From: Azolla caroliniana
Lineage: Eukaryota; Polypodiophyta
Reading direction: 5' to 3'
Assembly (NCBI GenBank): GCA_043228905.1
Contig: JBHGNT010000009.1
Span: 15,686,001-15,750,000 of the forward strand
DNA: 64,000 nucleotides
The notes beneath the pieces are model-generated. The model was not told where the DNA came from. It made no database searches and worked only from the letters and a program-made list of their open reading frames with translations. This document shows positions 1-12,294 of this stretch, piece after piece. The translations under genes were made by a program, and so were the position numbers. Within the stretch, counting starts at the first letter, position 1. Every line of letters starts with the position of its first letter.

Positions 1-338
1 GTTTGAAAATTTCACAACCATCATCACTACCACACCTATCGACAAGCATCAACACACTTCCTGTTGTATTGGCTAACATCAAAACATAGATTGAAAACAA
101 ACTTGAGAGGGTGACAAATTTCCTTGTAACATACATTGTATATATTTGGTTCTCAATAGAATTATATCTTTAATTCTTTACATGGTATATAGGTTAATTA
201 TGAGGACTTAGAATGTATTGCATAAAGAGGAACCTTACAATGTATTCTAGTGTTAGACTTTAGTTCATCAACTAAGTTGTATATGTATTTGCTCACTTTA
301 GTCATCAACAAGTTGTAGTTATATTTGCTCACTCAGTA
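1..338. other. No gene seen; short duplicated words
   Basis: AT-rich stretch without a recognisable gene. Around 275-337 a phrase containing 'tatttgctcact' occurs twice about 50 bases apart, so there is a short imperfect direct duplication next to the LINE tail. Nothing else supported. Confidence 0.5.
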
Positions 339-571
339 TTTTTTTTTTCCAAAAAATAAAACTACTTCCATTAGTTAAGGCAATGTACATAGGATAATTT
401 ACAACTCATATCTTACAAGCCATCTTGCATGTCAAAAGAAAACAATATGTGTAGAGGAAACAACAAAAACAATTCCAAAACACCACATCATTCGATGTGC
501 ATAGCATTACCCGAACGCATACTCTCCATGTGAGCCTCATACAACCTGAATTCAGCATAGACGTCCTCCAT

Positions 572-1486
572 TCACTTCTCATGGTGTTTGAACTTCTCAT
601 AGATGTTAGGTACACTCCGAGGGAACAACCACCGTGGTGGTTGATAATTCCACTTCGCTTTACCATCCACCATCTGCAACATCGACGCACCGCTCCATTT
701 AAGAAGGAACCGAGCTCTAGGTTCTTCACTTGCGTCAGAGGACCCTTGAAGACTTTCAAACTCTCCTCGTAACGTAGAAATAAGATTAAACCAAATCATC
801 ATGAAATTCTCAGCTAGTGGGGTTCGCTTACCTGCGAAAGTCTCCTTGCACCTAGATACCCACACTTGCCAAATCGTAAGGCCGACCACTAATAACCATA
901 TGTCCACGTAGCGTTCATGTAAGAATAATGAACCTCCTTGAGCTGGTTGTACAGTTCCTTGCATCACCTTTAAAGAAGGACTATTTCCATTCCACCCTTG
1001 AAACCACGAAGTTGATTCAGTGGCCAACCAAGTGACTATTGCGTTCGATACATGAACCTCAACCCCGAACCGAGCCAAGATTCTTAAGCTCCTCGGCCAA
1101 ATTTCTTGGGCTCGTGGGCAACACCACAAACAATGTGTGATGTCCTCCAAGCTCGCACTACAGGCCTTGCAACTACTCATGTCACCTCTATTCCCAAGCC
1201 ACTCTCCCGTTGGAACAGCCTGATGGGTGATTAACCAGAAAAACACTTTGACCCGCTTGAGAAGGGATGAGTTCCATATCCTGCTCTTAGTTCTATCCAC
1301 GAAGACTGAATCGACAACTACATGGGCCCACTTGTTGGCACACTTCTCACGATACCAACCTAACTTTCTCCCCAAGCGCGTCGAGTATTCAAAGAAACCT
1401 AATGATTTATCTTGTTCTCCCTTCCACGTATATTTAGCGGGATCCCATTCTAAGCACTCGAGAGGCTTGCCTTCAACCACGTACAA
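572..1486 (-). pseudogene. LINE C-terminal zf-RVT domain
   Basis: Frame of 304 codons. It contains the plant LINE tail domain with 'VFFWLITHQAVPTGEWL' followed by 'CKACSASLEDITHCLWCCP', the Cys/His pattern of zf-RVT (zinc-binding region of plant non-LTR reverse transcriptases). Its beginning is separated by frame changes from the RT, and it lies directly before the poly(A) end of the element. Confidence 0.85.
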
Positions 1487-1958
1487 GATTCAGTCCTCCT
1501 CAACCTCTTCGACTAGTGGATTCACCTTCCATTTCTTTCCGTCTGTTGCCACAATTCTAATTGGGTACCATCATGCACTTTCATCTATTGATCCCAACTG
1601 GACGATCTTCCCATTCTTTCCTAAACCCCTGACATTGATAATTTTTCTGGAATCATCACATTGTCTGAACCATTCACCCTCTTCCTCATTACCAATAGGA
1701 AGCGAGTAGACAGCTATATTGACTAGGTCAAGCATCTTTCTGCCATTTCCCACCTTTCCCACGTCTTCATATAATTTATCACAATTACTGTCGGACAACT
1801 GCATCCAATCTGCCATTGAGTGAATCCCTAGACAATACAATATAGCCCAGGCATACGCTTGCTCTGTCCAAGCATCTTTCCCTCTGGCAATTGTACGGTC
1901 TCGTTCCATAATAGGGGTTGGCACATCCATTCAGCACTAGTACTTGGATGATTCCGAC

Positions 1959-3723
1959 TTAGATGCCCACAGAGCATACTCCACTCCACGCCTGCATCAC
2001 TGACATACAAGTACGATCAGCCAACCGGTTAGATTTCCTCAACTTTAAGTCCATACAAAAAAGCCATGCTTTGTGTGACTTCCATTGCCCACCCAGTCTA
2101 GGACTCCAGAGAATGCTCCTATTATGTATCAATGTTTTCCATAACTCGTTACCGGGTAGCAAGCTCCTTACCAATACCTTACATAACAATGCCTGACTCT
2201 GCGATCCAGGGTCAATCAATCCTAAACCCCCCTTACTCTTGGGAAGAACCAACATAGACCATGATACTTTGACTGCCGCGTTATCTTTCCTGATCCCAAC
2301 CCATACGAATCCCCTAATACACGCTTTAATAGTATGAATTGCTTGCTTGTCAAACATCCACACTGAAATTGCATGCCATAACGTAGACAAGAGCACATGG
2401 TTAGCTACTATGATCCTGCCAGCCAATGATAAGTTCATCCCTGACCAATTGCGAATTTTGTCACAGATTTTACTTTGAATTTGTTGCAACTGAATTCCTT
2501 GGCGATATCTACACCAATCCACGTTCCCAAATACCTAGTGGCTTCCCCGTTTGCAATCCATTTGAATTCAACATTTGGCTTCCAAACAGGCTCGGACTCT
2601 GAGTTGATCCAGAAACTCTTGGACTTATTCCAATTGATGGAGGCTCCCGATACTTTGCAAAAGAGATCAATAGCACTCTGTGCCCGCTCAAGATTTGCTT
2701 CATTTCCTTGGAGGTATAACATCATATCATCCGCGAACTCCGAGTTCAGCAGGGACTTCCTTGAGTTAGGGATCGAAAGACCATGAAGATTTACCCCTTG
2801 ACTATTAAAAAAGGTAGACATTGCTTCAGTAATAAAAAGGAATAGAAAGGGGGCAAGAGGACAACCCTGCCTAATGGATCGAGTTAGAAAGATTCGAGCT
2901 CCTTTCCTCCCTACAATCAACACCTTACTCGAGCCATTCCTATATAAGGCTTGGGCATCACACCTCCATTCCAATGGTAGCTCAATGACCTTCATCACTT
3001 CTTCTAGGAAAGACCATTGCACTCGATCATAGGCTTTCTCGAAGTCCAACATCAGATAGGCTAAGTTTTGATTGGTCTCCCTCGCCGTTGCAACAGGCTC
3101 CCAAAACAAAATCACGTTGTCCATAATAGACCGGTGCTCCATGAAGCCGGTTTGATTGGACTGGATGGTATCTACTAGGAAGGGCTTGATTCTCTACACT
3201 AGTATGTTAGCAATTTTTTTATAAATTAGATTTAAAATTGTAATGGGCCTCCATTGTCTAATCTCGTGCAACACAGTCTCCGATTTCGGAATCAAGTAGA
3301 TCAAGCCTTCATTGAAGCTGCTCAACATCCGTCCCATTCTCCACATCTCTTGTAGTTCAACTTCCAAGCTTGGAAAAATTTGCTCCCAAAACCCTTTAAG
3401 AAGGCTTTGGGAAAGCCGTCAGCACCAGGACAAGCCATAATATGTATCTTGTCTAGCTCCGCTATAATCTCTTCCTCCTCTATAGCTTTTGACAACTACG
3501 CTTTAGTTGCCTCTCCAATCCTAGTCTTCAAGCATGTAATTACATCATGCATCAGGTTACTCGGAGGGTCGTTTGTCAACGTTGGAGCTAAAAGGCCTCT
3601 ATAGTAATTTGTCGCAATTTGCAGGATTTCCTCTTGATCAAATGTCATCGAATCATCCTCCCTTGCGTGAGCTTTTGAGCTGAGATGATTGCCTTCCTCA
3701 GGCGTTGTAGACAGTATTGACAC
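1959..3723 (-). pseudogene. LINE reverse transcriptase domain, frameshifted
   Basis: Pieces in different frames together make a plant L1-type reverse transcriptase. The linker (3723-3496), then the N-terminal fingers with 'IMACPGADGFP' (about 3440-3400), then 'LMLDFEKAYDRVQWSFL', 'SIRQGCPLAPFLFLF' and the catalytic 'EFADDMMLYLQ' (about 2740-2720), then the thumb region in another frame (2522-1959). Stops lie between 3496 and 3142 and the frame shifts near 2480. It would have copied the element RNA at the nicked target. Confidence 0.85.
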
Positions 3724-3724
3724 C

Positions 3725-4774
3725 TTACCAGCTCCTCCCTTGCCACTTTCTGAAGAACAAAGAAGAATTAATAATCTTTTCCTCTAGTACTTGTACCGGA
3801 TCGTGGGTTGATGGGGATGTCGTCCAAATGTTATTCATTGCATCCTTAACCTTCTGGATACCAAAAATCTTCGAAGGAATCCTCAAATTGCTCTCACTCT
3901 TCTTCTTGTAAATAGGATCGAGAGTCAAGGATACTGGAAGGTGATCCGAATATGTAAAACCAGCTAGAATGGATGAGTGGCCACTACATTCCTCTATCCC
4001 AGGGCTCACATAGATGCGGTCCAATCTACAGTGACATCCTTCACTCTCTTTCCAACCAAATCGTGAGAACCTCAAGGAATTCGCCTCAACCGCCATACTA
4101 GAATACCATGAATCTCGGATTCCCAACATAGAAATTAAGAAACCCCACGCTCTAAGCTCCTCCCCCTGTAGCAAGTTCGAATGAGCCCCAAGACAATCTT
4201 CCATTCTCTCTGTCATGTTAAAATGCCCCGCCACTATCCAATTGTCGAAGGAGGGAATTTTGTTTTCCAGCAGTCTCCAAAATGAGGTCCTCTCATTGCT
4301 AATGTTAGGTACGTAGACAGTCAGCACCCCAAATTTTACATTCCTCCATTCCAGGCAGCAAAACATGGCCCTACCTTTGATCAATATGCCATGATCCAAG
4401 ATGGTGATATCCGTTGATTTCCTCACCGAAATACACACTCCACCTCTCCTTTCTAACATGTCGTGCGCAGGAGCCCACCATGTGTAACAATCCCCTAGCA
4501 ACGGGTCTTTGAAAAGTTCTGTTCTTTCTCGTCCAAGGTGATGCTCTTGTAAGAGCAAAATATCAATCGTATTACAAAGGCCATCAACTTCCCACTCTCT
4601 CCTAAACCAACGCTTCTCTAGCTTATGTTGTGACCCACCAAGTCCCTGCACATTCCAAGAACAAATTCTCATTGACTTGGGTTCACAAAAAAGGCCAAGG
4701 GGGAATTTCCCATGCTCGACAAATATGTCTCCATCATATGCCATAGAAATTCCCACTCCATACTTATTTTCCAT
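3725..4774 (-). pseudogene. LINE endonuclease domain
   Basis: Open frame of 349 codons. Exo-endo-phosphatase motifs occur in order: 'CSWNVQGLGG' near residue 38, 'LLQEHHLG' near 73, 'GHFNMTE' near 183, 'RLDRIYVSP' near 253 and 'YSDHLPVSLTL' near 275. In L1-like elements this domain nicks target DNA to prime reverse transcription. The N of the usual GDFN is kept although the D is H here (GHFN). The frame ends just before the linker to the reverse transcriptase, so the original ORF2 is split at this point. Confidence 0.85.
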
Positions 4775-4890
4775 TCTTGATTCTTGGGTACTTCAGCACA
4801 ATGGAAGTGGAACAAACCAGGCTTCAGCCCTAGTATTACGTGGATTGCAATTTTCCTTATACTCAATCTCTATGAGAATCGCCTTGAGTT

Positions 4891-6107
4891 CCCTATAATC
4901 AAGTTCATTTGTGTCCTTCATTGTCCTACTCTATTATTTGTAATTGTTTTGGCGTTATTCTTATTTTCCACAACGTTAACATGCTCTATATCTCTTCGTC
5001 AACTTGACTAAGCATTTGTACAAAATTTTGGGTGTTCCATCCTCACATTCATGAATACCCATTCAACTATATTTTATAGATAAGAGTCAAAAAGTGACTG
5101 CCAAAGGTAGCATCACTCTTTCCTTTCATAATAAGCAATCTTCGCTACATATCATGGTCACTTGTGTCTATCTAATTGCGAGAACATTCAATTGATGTGA
5201 TTACATTATTTAGTGGTATGCTAAGGACATGTGGACCTACATATGCACATAGAAGAAACCCCTTTGACGAGGATGCTCTCCAACACTTTTTGCACTTATG
5301 TCACTCTCATTCACACTCTTTTAAGACATTTGTGTAACCAATGGTTGAAACAAAAGACCAACTTCTCTAAGCATACCTAGGGGGTTTATATACAAGTTTG
5401 CTTCCTTAGGTTAGGGGTGGCACTTAACGGCACACAACATAGTAAGCATAGTCCACCTTTTCACTAACACGGGTGATCTAATAAGAAAGGAGTTTGTTTA
5501 ATAATAACTTGAGGCTGTTTAAGGGTTGGTTCCTTTCATGTCCTCGACAATATGCAACTCAAGTCACACCCAATTTTAGTTGTACCTCATCCCGTGATCT
5601 ACCTACTATGCCTCTCTCCAACTATTGATTCTTGACCATTTTTCTCCCTACTACTTCCCTGCTATAACTACATCATGTCATTGAGCTTTCTCCTGCCTTC
5701 AAGAGCAACATGGCATTGCAAAACTAAGTATTTGCTGGTTTAATACAATAAAATGGTGGATTTCTAGAATCGGCTTTTTGAATAATAGAGTGTCACTTCC
5801 AAAATTTAGAGTAATTGCCAACAATTTCAGCAAAAGCATCAGATGCACTATGACCTGATTAGACATCAAACAAACAAGAAAGAGGCGATTTGTAGAAAAG
5901 AAAAACAATGCTTTATAATTTGAACACCTAAAGAAGTAATACTCAGGTCTGATTCCGAAAAATCAAGAATGTTGATTGTACAGCACTACTTTATACATTT
6001 CCTTCCTCATGGTACAAACAATGATAGTGTTTGATTTTTATAGTAGCATCCACGACAACAAGAAGGAACCACATATATGTATGTACACTGGAATTTCAAC
6101 ATTTTAA
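4891..6107. other. Intergenic region, nothing firm
   Basis: No coding frame with recognisable features. A TATA-like 'gtttatatacaag' near 5,386 and T/C-rich context could belong to an old LTR, but no partner or target duplication was found. Confidence 0.4.
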
Positions 6108-8696
6108 TCAACCTCTCTCAACAAAATGAGCAATCCCCATATCGACAATGTGGAAGTCATTTGGTCTCTCAATCGACCCTCGATTGATATCTCCAGGATT
6201 TGGACCATCTGATACCATTTGTGCGCTTGATACACTGAACGGAATCCGAAATTCAGTCGGTTGCTCGATCCAGCCTCGATTAGTACCACAAGGATTCTGA
6301 CCCTCCGATACCACTTGCACGCTCATTACACTTGATTGAGTCTGAAAGTTGGGCTGACTCTCAATTGGCCTTTGACCCATATCACATTGACCTGAACTGT
6401 CTAATACCAGGGGTAAGCTCGACACACTCATCTGAGATCTCGGACCCTCGGATCCCCCTTGCGATCCCAATACACTCACTAGAGTCGGTGGCTCATCGCA
6501 TGTCAGAGTGTCCTCTAATGTACTAATGGCTCTAGAAGGAAAAGAGCCTAATGATCCAGCATCCGACTGTAATGACGGTGTCCATGATCCGTGTTCGGTA
6601 GGAGCAGACGAAAGCTGGAGCGGGGCCATCAATCGCCCAACGAAATATCCTTGAAGAGACATCCGGCACACAGGACATGTGGCATGTTGTTGCAACCATG
6701 CATCAATGCAGGTCTGATGGAAATTATGGGCACATTGAGGTAGAAATCGCAGGAGCTCGCCCTCTTTGTACTCCCCCAGACAAACTGCACACCTATATAT
6801 CAGCCCAAAAATATCATTCTAATGGTATATCCCAGTGATCCAGCAAAAAAAAAGACCATCATTCTTAGAGAAACAGTGAGCTTGGCTATTTACTGGAACA
6901 CCCCCAATGTTTGAACAAGCCCCAGAATATCCCTCTGTAGTACACAATTAACTACCTCAAGGAAGGAAAACTCAAGGGTTATTCTGGTAACTATCCAAAA
7001 CCTATGGGCCATTTTGGCAATTTTCCTCATTCTTATCGTCTGCAAGCAATCCAGAAAATCATTCCTATAACGTCCAAGCAGTTCATCAAAAGTCATCCTG
7101 TTTATGCTATCCAAGCAATCCACCAACAGAGGATCATTCTTATACTATACAAATCAATTCAGTAAAATATCATTCTTATCCTATCCAAGAATTCTGGCAA
7201 AAGATCCTCATTCTTAAACTATACAAGAAATCTAAAAAAAAAATCATTATTGGCAAGAGATTTCTGGGTAAAAAATAAAATAAAATGACTGTCTAGGCTA
7301 TATAAGAAATATATTTTAAAAGTGGTATATAGGGAATATGTGCCAAATGAAACATAGGAGATACACAAATATTGTAATTCCCAAAATTGAATTTCATCCT
7401 GGAAAGTGCTTGTGTAAGCACTAAGAAGTGGCAACTAAGCAAATCACAAGCAGCTAATGGAAGCTAACCGAAGGTGCTATTTCTACTTCCAACAGAAATA
7501 TGATATTATATGCATGAAGATTTTGTAGCTAATGTTGATAACTGTTAATAAAACAGCATGCACTGCTAAAATTATAAAATTATATGACATCCAAATGATT
7601 ACGATATGACCTAATCATTCACACATTGGATGTATGACTTCTAAATATTTATTCACTAACCATCCACTCATTATAGGCCTTCCAATTATACCAAATGAAC
7701 TGACAATAATATAGTATAAAGGATCACAATGTTTTGAAAAAATACAACTATTTCTATCAAACTTTCAACATTCCAGTAAAAAAGGTTCATGTTTTCCAGC
7801 AAAAACTATTCATATTCCTATAAAACATTAGAAGTCCAACCATGAGTTATATGCTCAATATATATGAGCATTGAACATTCATTGCAAGACTTTTGGCCAC
7901 TCACTAGAAACGGTCACATTCTATCAACACTATTTGTAAAGAAAAAGAGCCTTACACTGCATCTTGTCTGGGTAGAAACATGTCTTGGCGGAATGCGATT
8001 ATTGGAAAATGCTCTATAATCAAAGGACTCACCCCGCTCGATGTATGCTCAACCTGAACAAGTGTTGCAAACCCATCAGAAAAAGATGAAAAACAAACAG
8101 AAATGGTGAAAACCTATCACAGAATGGTGGTGAGGAAACATCACATGTACTCCTTAAACCCCATCACAGAATAATGGTGGTGTCTTTTAATCCCCATCTA
8201 AGATAGATGGCAAGAAACCCCATCACAGAACGATGATGAGGAAACCCATCCCTGAATGATGACGTGAAAATCCATCACAGGATGATGACAATAAAACCTA
8301 TCACGCAATGATGACGAGACAACAGATTGCACAATGACAGATGAGAAAAATACATCACAAGATGATAGAGAGAAAACCTGTTGCAGGATGATGATGGCGA
8401 GAAACCCATCATAAAAGAATGATATAATATGGTTCGAAAGTATTGTCGGATGCAGAAAAGAAAGAAAGCTCATGATACCAAAAGGAAAGGAAAAAAGAAA
8501 AAGAAAAACCAAGGGCCTAGAAAATCACCACTCTTCGATTTCCCGGACCAGTAGCAGAAAAGATGAATCCTCGCGCTCTTGGTGCAAAAATGACCCTTGA
8601 ACAGAAATAACGCCCACACCAGAAGAGGATGAATATGGAGCTCACAGTGATCCCAAAAATGCTCAGAATTAGGTTCACAACAGAGATAGCCAACAT
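6108..8696 (-). CDS. RING-H2 finger E3 ubiquitin ligase, ATL-like, three exons
   Basis: Probable host gene. Proposed exons on the minus strand: 8696 to about 8532/8529, 8053-7956, and 6792-6108, giving about 315 residues. Exon 1 starts at the ATG at 8696 and encodes a hydrophobic membrane segment (about residues 3-27) followed by an Arg-rich stretch. Exon 2 begins after a TTGTTCAG acceptor and ends at GT|GTAAGG. Exon 3 begins after ATATATAG and keeps the phase. Exon 3 opens with the RING: CAVC, then C-x-H-x2-H-x2-C and CPVC, with P after the last CPVC replaced by R as in ATL proteins. ATL proteins pass ubiquitin from an E2 to membrane-linked targets. The C-terminus has about three 32-residue tandem repeats. 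The exon 1 donor is weak (GTGGTG or GTGATT). No transcript evidence is available, and no in-frame stop or frameshift was seen. Confidence 0.72.
6120..6420 (-). repeat. 96-bp tandem repeat inside exon 3 of the RING-H2 gene
   Basis: The translated units start 'IESQPNFQTQSSV', 'IEQPTEFRIPFSV' and 'IERPNDFHIV', each followed by '..SVQVVSEGQNP..' or '..SAQMVSDGPNP..'. The period is 32 residues, so the reading frame is kept. A more degenerate unit may lie upstream ('GSQGGSEGPRSQ'). Confidence 0.8.
6990..7260. repeat. Degenerate tandem repeat in RING-H2 intron 2
   Basis: The phrases 'atcattcttat', 'ctatccaagcaatcc' and 'tcagaaaa/cagtaaaa' recur about every 37-45 bases, at least five times. Confidence 0.65.
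8100..8425. repeat. Minisatellite in RING-H2 intron 1
   Basis: Around ten imperfect units of about 28-35 bases built on 'gaaacccatcacagaatg' followed by 'atgatgag'. It lies wholly between proposed exons 1 and 2. Confidence 0.8.
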
Positions 8697-9959
8697 CTTC
8701 ACCACGCGATAAAAGCTAACAGAGACAGGAAAACAAATATTCACACTTTTTCTCTCTCTTGATTTTTTATTCTATCAGATCTTTAAATCGATTCCATTCT
8801 GTCTTGAATTTTGATTCTATTTTGGTCTTAAATCATTTTCTATGTGATTATCAAATCGATTCTGTTTGATACTAAATCAACTACATTCCATGCAATTGCC
8901 AAGCAATTGAGCTGAATCTCGATCATAAAAGCTCTCTCAAATCCATCATAAATCGATTCATTTCCAGCAAAATTTCCAACAGCAAGTTCCAATTTCCATT
9001 AAATGTGCGGACCAACTTCGACCAAACGAGCTCAAATTTGTGATTTGGATTATATGCAATGATCTCCTTGAATTGATTCGACAACATCCCAGTGAAAAGA
9101 GCTGATTTCGAATGAGGATTAGCTTTGAAATCCCGAGAGATCAAACTTGATTTTGATTCGAAAGAGTTTAGGTAAGCTTTCTATTTTGAAACAAAAACTA
9201 GCTCTCGTGAAGGAAACCAGCGAGGTCGATCTTGCACACGAGCTTTTAGGACGAAGTTCTGCATCTTTAGTATGAGTTTTAGCTCTGTCACAAGCTCCTC
9301 AGAGTAGAAATGAGAGTGAGTGGTTTTACTGTGACACAAGCTTTTCTGTGCTAGAAAATCAGAGTTCCCTCCGTTTCCTCTGCCCGAATTTCCTCTGCGT
9401 TGGAGCTTAGGTTCCTCTACCAGAAGCTCTTCTGTAGAATAGAAATCTTTAATTTCTAGCTCTGTCAGGAACTGTTGTTGAGGGCTGGCTAGGAGTTCTA
9501 TTGAATCTCTTCAGACGTAGAAAATTCAGGATTCGGGTTCGCTGAGAGGAGGAGATCTACCTAAGTAGAGTTGCTCGTCTGTGTCAGAATTTAGGGTTTC
9601 TTGGTACTGTCAAAATTAGGGTTTCCTCGTCCTGTCAGGGGGAACAGGGCATGGAAAATATCTACATATTACCCCAAATTTCGTAAAATTAACAAACTGC
9701 CCTTGGCTTCTCTTTTCTCATACATACATACATGATACATGACATAGAAGCATAATTCTAGCCATACTTCCCATTCGTACCATACTCATACATGAATGAT
9801 CGTATCATACTCATACGTGAAATGGCTCCGAGTATGATTGAAATCCATTCGTCTATATTTATATTGATTTTTATTTTTATTATTCTAAATTTTGTTATGA
9901 GGAGTCGTATGTCCGATGGCAGGCAAGGATGGGTCGGGGGCTCGTGTTGGGGTTTAGGG
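8697..9959. promoter_or_regulatory. Upstream region of the RING-H2 gene (5' UTR/promoter by position)
   Basis: No gene is seen here. By position it should hold the leader and promoter of the minus-strand RING-H2 gene; the leader just upstream of the ATG carries a purine run (8750-8760 on the minus strand). A short 'catacatacatacatgatacatga' microsatellite lies near 9,720. No convincing TATA box could be assigned. Confidence 0.35.
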
Positions 9960-10690
9960 TTTGGCTAAAGACCAAAGCAAAGAAGACTTGGCTTGTCCTC
10001 TCACAAGACCTTCTCCAACCAAACAAAACAGTCCAATCCTTTTCCTTTTTTGTGCACATGGGATAAGAAGAAGAAGAAGGCAAAAGAACAGTGGCTACTT
10101 GTACACCGAGCCTTGCCTATTGGCTCATGGTTGCACAAGATGGGAGTATCTTCTGGTTGTACTCGATGTCATTTACAAATTGAAGCTCAAAAACATTGTT
10201 TATGGGAATGCATTGAGTCTCAATTGATATGGCAACACCGCCTTAGAATCCTTGCTAACTATTTCCCCCCATTGGTTTTCACATGGGGCACGTTGGTTTA
10301 GACATCTCTTGCCCGATATGCTTTCCATTATGATGCCGAACCTATGGACCATGAATTTTACACTAAATCTGGAAGTGGTCGCACTACCATTGCTATCACT
10401 ATAGTTTTCAAGGATGAAAAAAGAAATCCAACCAATATGGGAGATACTGAGTAGTACGATTGTATATAACATCTGGAATGCTCAATGTTCTCTCGTTTTC
10501 CATCAAGTTAAAGTAGCACTAGCTGAATTGGTTACAAATATATATTTGGTTGGACATAGTTCATACTTTGAAGGGTCAATGGGACGGTATAGTTGGAGAT
10601 TTTGATTTTAAACTGCTCAATGTCGTGAGTTTCTTAGGATGTGGACAACTACTCCATTCATGACCTCCAAGAATGGCACTCCTAATTGGC
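9960..10690 (+). pseudogene. LINE 3' fragment with zf-RVT domain
   Basis: Frames at 9993-10301 and 10414-10605 contain the zf-RVT pattern: 'WLLVHRALPIGSWL', then 'CTRCHLQIEAQKHCLWEC', then the downstream 'IVYNIWNAQCSLVFHQ' motif typical of the end of plant LINE ORF2. The RT itself is missing, so this is a 5'-truncated, frameshifted copy unrelated in position to the LINE at 0.3-4.9 kb. Confidence 0.75.
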
Positions 10691-10842
10691 ACTTTCTGTT
10701 GGAGGCGGCCGTCAGGATGCAGAACAAACCCAACACTCTTAGAGATGAAGATCTTCAGATGATACAAAGGAACAAATTGATAACACAAAACAACTGAATC
10801 ATAAGGCAAGATCAACAAGAAAGATAGAGAGAAGAGGTACAC

Positions 10843-11246
10843 TATTGAGAGACAAGCTCAACATGGGCCGAATCGACTGAAGAAACCGAGAGCCGAATCG
10901 AATAGAGTTTGATTCAGGTGAGCCGAGTCGGAAGGATTCCGAAAGGCCATTGAGGTCCTATATTCCTATTATATTAAATAGGAATATTGTAGGAAGAAGT
11001 AGTTTTAGGCTCATTTATGAGCATTCAAGTATTGATGGTACTTGTGTTAGCCCACTCGTTAGGGATTTGTATAAAAAGTGCTCACTGAGCACATTGTATG
11101 TACAGAGTGTTCATTATTCGTAATAGAAGTTGTTGTCTACTCTCTCTCTGTCACCATTCTCTGTGTATACCTTATTGTCAAGTTTTTGAAACAGACTATG
11201 TACTCGGTGTCTATCGCACACGCTTCCGCACACGTATTCTTTCACA
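10843..11246 (+). repeat. Family A copia LTR, copy 1
   Basis: A 404-bp LTR. It begins TATTGAGAGACAAGCTCAAC (other copies begin TGTTGAG), has the TATA-like 'ttgtataaaaagtgctcactgag' near 11,068 and ends ...TTTCACA directly before a primer binding site. It aligns with the LTRs at 36.57, 43.50, 48.48 and 63.33 kb through the shared 'ttatgagcattgaagta' and 'gtataaaagtgctc' words. Confidence 0.88.
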
Positions 11247-11258
11247 TGGTGTCAGAGC
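11247..11258 (+). other. Primer binding site (tRNA-iMet type)
   Basis: TGGTGTCAGAGC follows the LTR end directly. It differs by one base from the plant copia consensus TGGTATCAGAGC, complementary to the 3' end of initiator tRNA-Met. Confidence 0.85.
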
Positions 11259-11365
11259 GTGAGGGTTGAAAATCCTCTGTAGCCAATAGAAAAGCAAGCG
11301 AACAAGACTAAGATGAGTTTTCTCATTTTTGGAAAAGAAAAGACAAGAACATGGACAGAGGAATG

Positions 11366-12291
11366 CACATGCCGCTTGGGGTAAAACGTGATGGGCCGCA
11401 TTGGATAGCCACCATCTATCCTCTCCCATATCGAAACGACCATGTCCTTCATCTCCATGAACATTGAAAATGTACTTGTAATGAATCTCCCTATAAAACA
11501 AGATGATCTATGCCCTCCTCATCTCAAAAAAATCTGCTTCGATCCCCACACCATCTTCACTCAACCTTATCACAAAACAAATTTCTGCTTCCTAGATTGT
11601 TTTCGTGTCTTCAACTGCAGCAGCCGAAAGAGATCTTGACGTACAAAACATTTGCCAAATAGCATCAAATAGGGGACAGATAGATGATGGTGAACAACTT
11701 TAGTATATGCGGAACCAAATGCAAACATGGAGTTCTTAGACTACCTGCCAGGGTATGTTGAGCATGATTACCAACAAGATATGTATTCTCTTGAACTGCA
11801 CAAATTTGTCTCTATGTTGAGTAGGGTTATAGTGAAGAATTTTAGTATATGTGTAACCACATTCAGCCAATTTTGGCTGCAACATGCGGTTTTTTAGAGG
11901 CCCTAACAAGGGGCAATTGAAGATGCGTTTCAGACGCTTCGTACTACAAATATGGTCTCATGGAAGGTAATGGTGATAGAGTTATAGAACATGCTTATTT
12001 CGATGTATCATTAACTATTTTCACATGTTGGAGATTGATAGTATGGTGCCTGATTCTATCCCCTTTTTTTGGGTGGTAGCCTAGCTTGTCATATCAAAGG
12101 TGTTGTTGGCAAAGGCTGAGAGTTGTTTTCATGGATTATAATTAGCCTTATCCTACCAAATGCCATCGCTTATATTTGGTCATTTTTTGATGACATATAC
12201 TTGTGGAGTGGAAACTATTATGTACAATTTGTATATTACCTTTGGCATTGTTAATTTTAATACCAATGGAGCATATTTTTATGGAAAAATA
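11366..12291 (+). mobile_element. 926-bp insert with PPR-like remnant, flanked by an 18-bp duplication
   Basis: The 18 bases AACATGGACAGAGGAATG occur at 11348-11365 and again at 12292-12309. They hold the family A gag start codon, so the DNA between is an insertion with a long target duplication, the sort made by LINE-type (target-primed) retrotransposition. Near 11,914-11,990 one frame reads 'GAIEDAFQTLRTTNMVSW', which resembles a pentatricopeptide repeat of the PLS type. No clear poly(A) tail is visible, only 'tttttatggaaaaata'. A retroposed gene fragment is possible; the PPR assignment is tentative. Confidence 0.55.
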
Positions 12292-12294
12292 AAC

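Larger units (their letters stand above)
339..4890 (-). mobile_element. Decayed L1-type LINE (minus strand)
   Basis: On the minus strand an apurinic/apyrimidinic-type endonuclease, a reverse transcriptase and a C-terminal zf-RVT domain follow in the order typical of plant L1-like non-LTR retrotransposons. The 3' end is marked by a T run at 339-348, which reads as a poly(A) tail on the minus strand. Frame changes and stops separate the domains, so it is dead. No ORF1/gag-like zinc-knuckle protein was found upstream of the endonuclease; the 5' limit near 4,890 is approximate and no target-site duplication was found. Confidence 0.85.

Noticed and set aside
8198-8744. Separate hydrophobic protein genes at 8198-8512 and 8517-8744
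   Set aside because: The first is the translation of intron minisatellite DNA; the second begins at a GTG and its useful part is exon 1 of the RING-H2 gene from the ATG at 8696.
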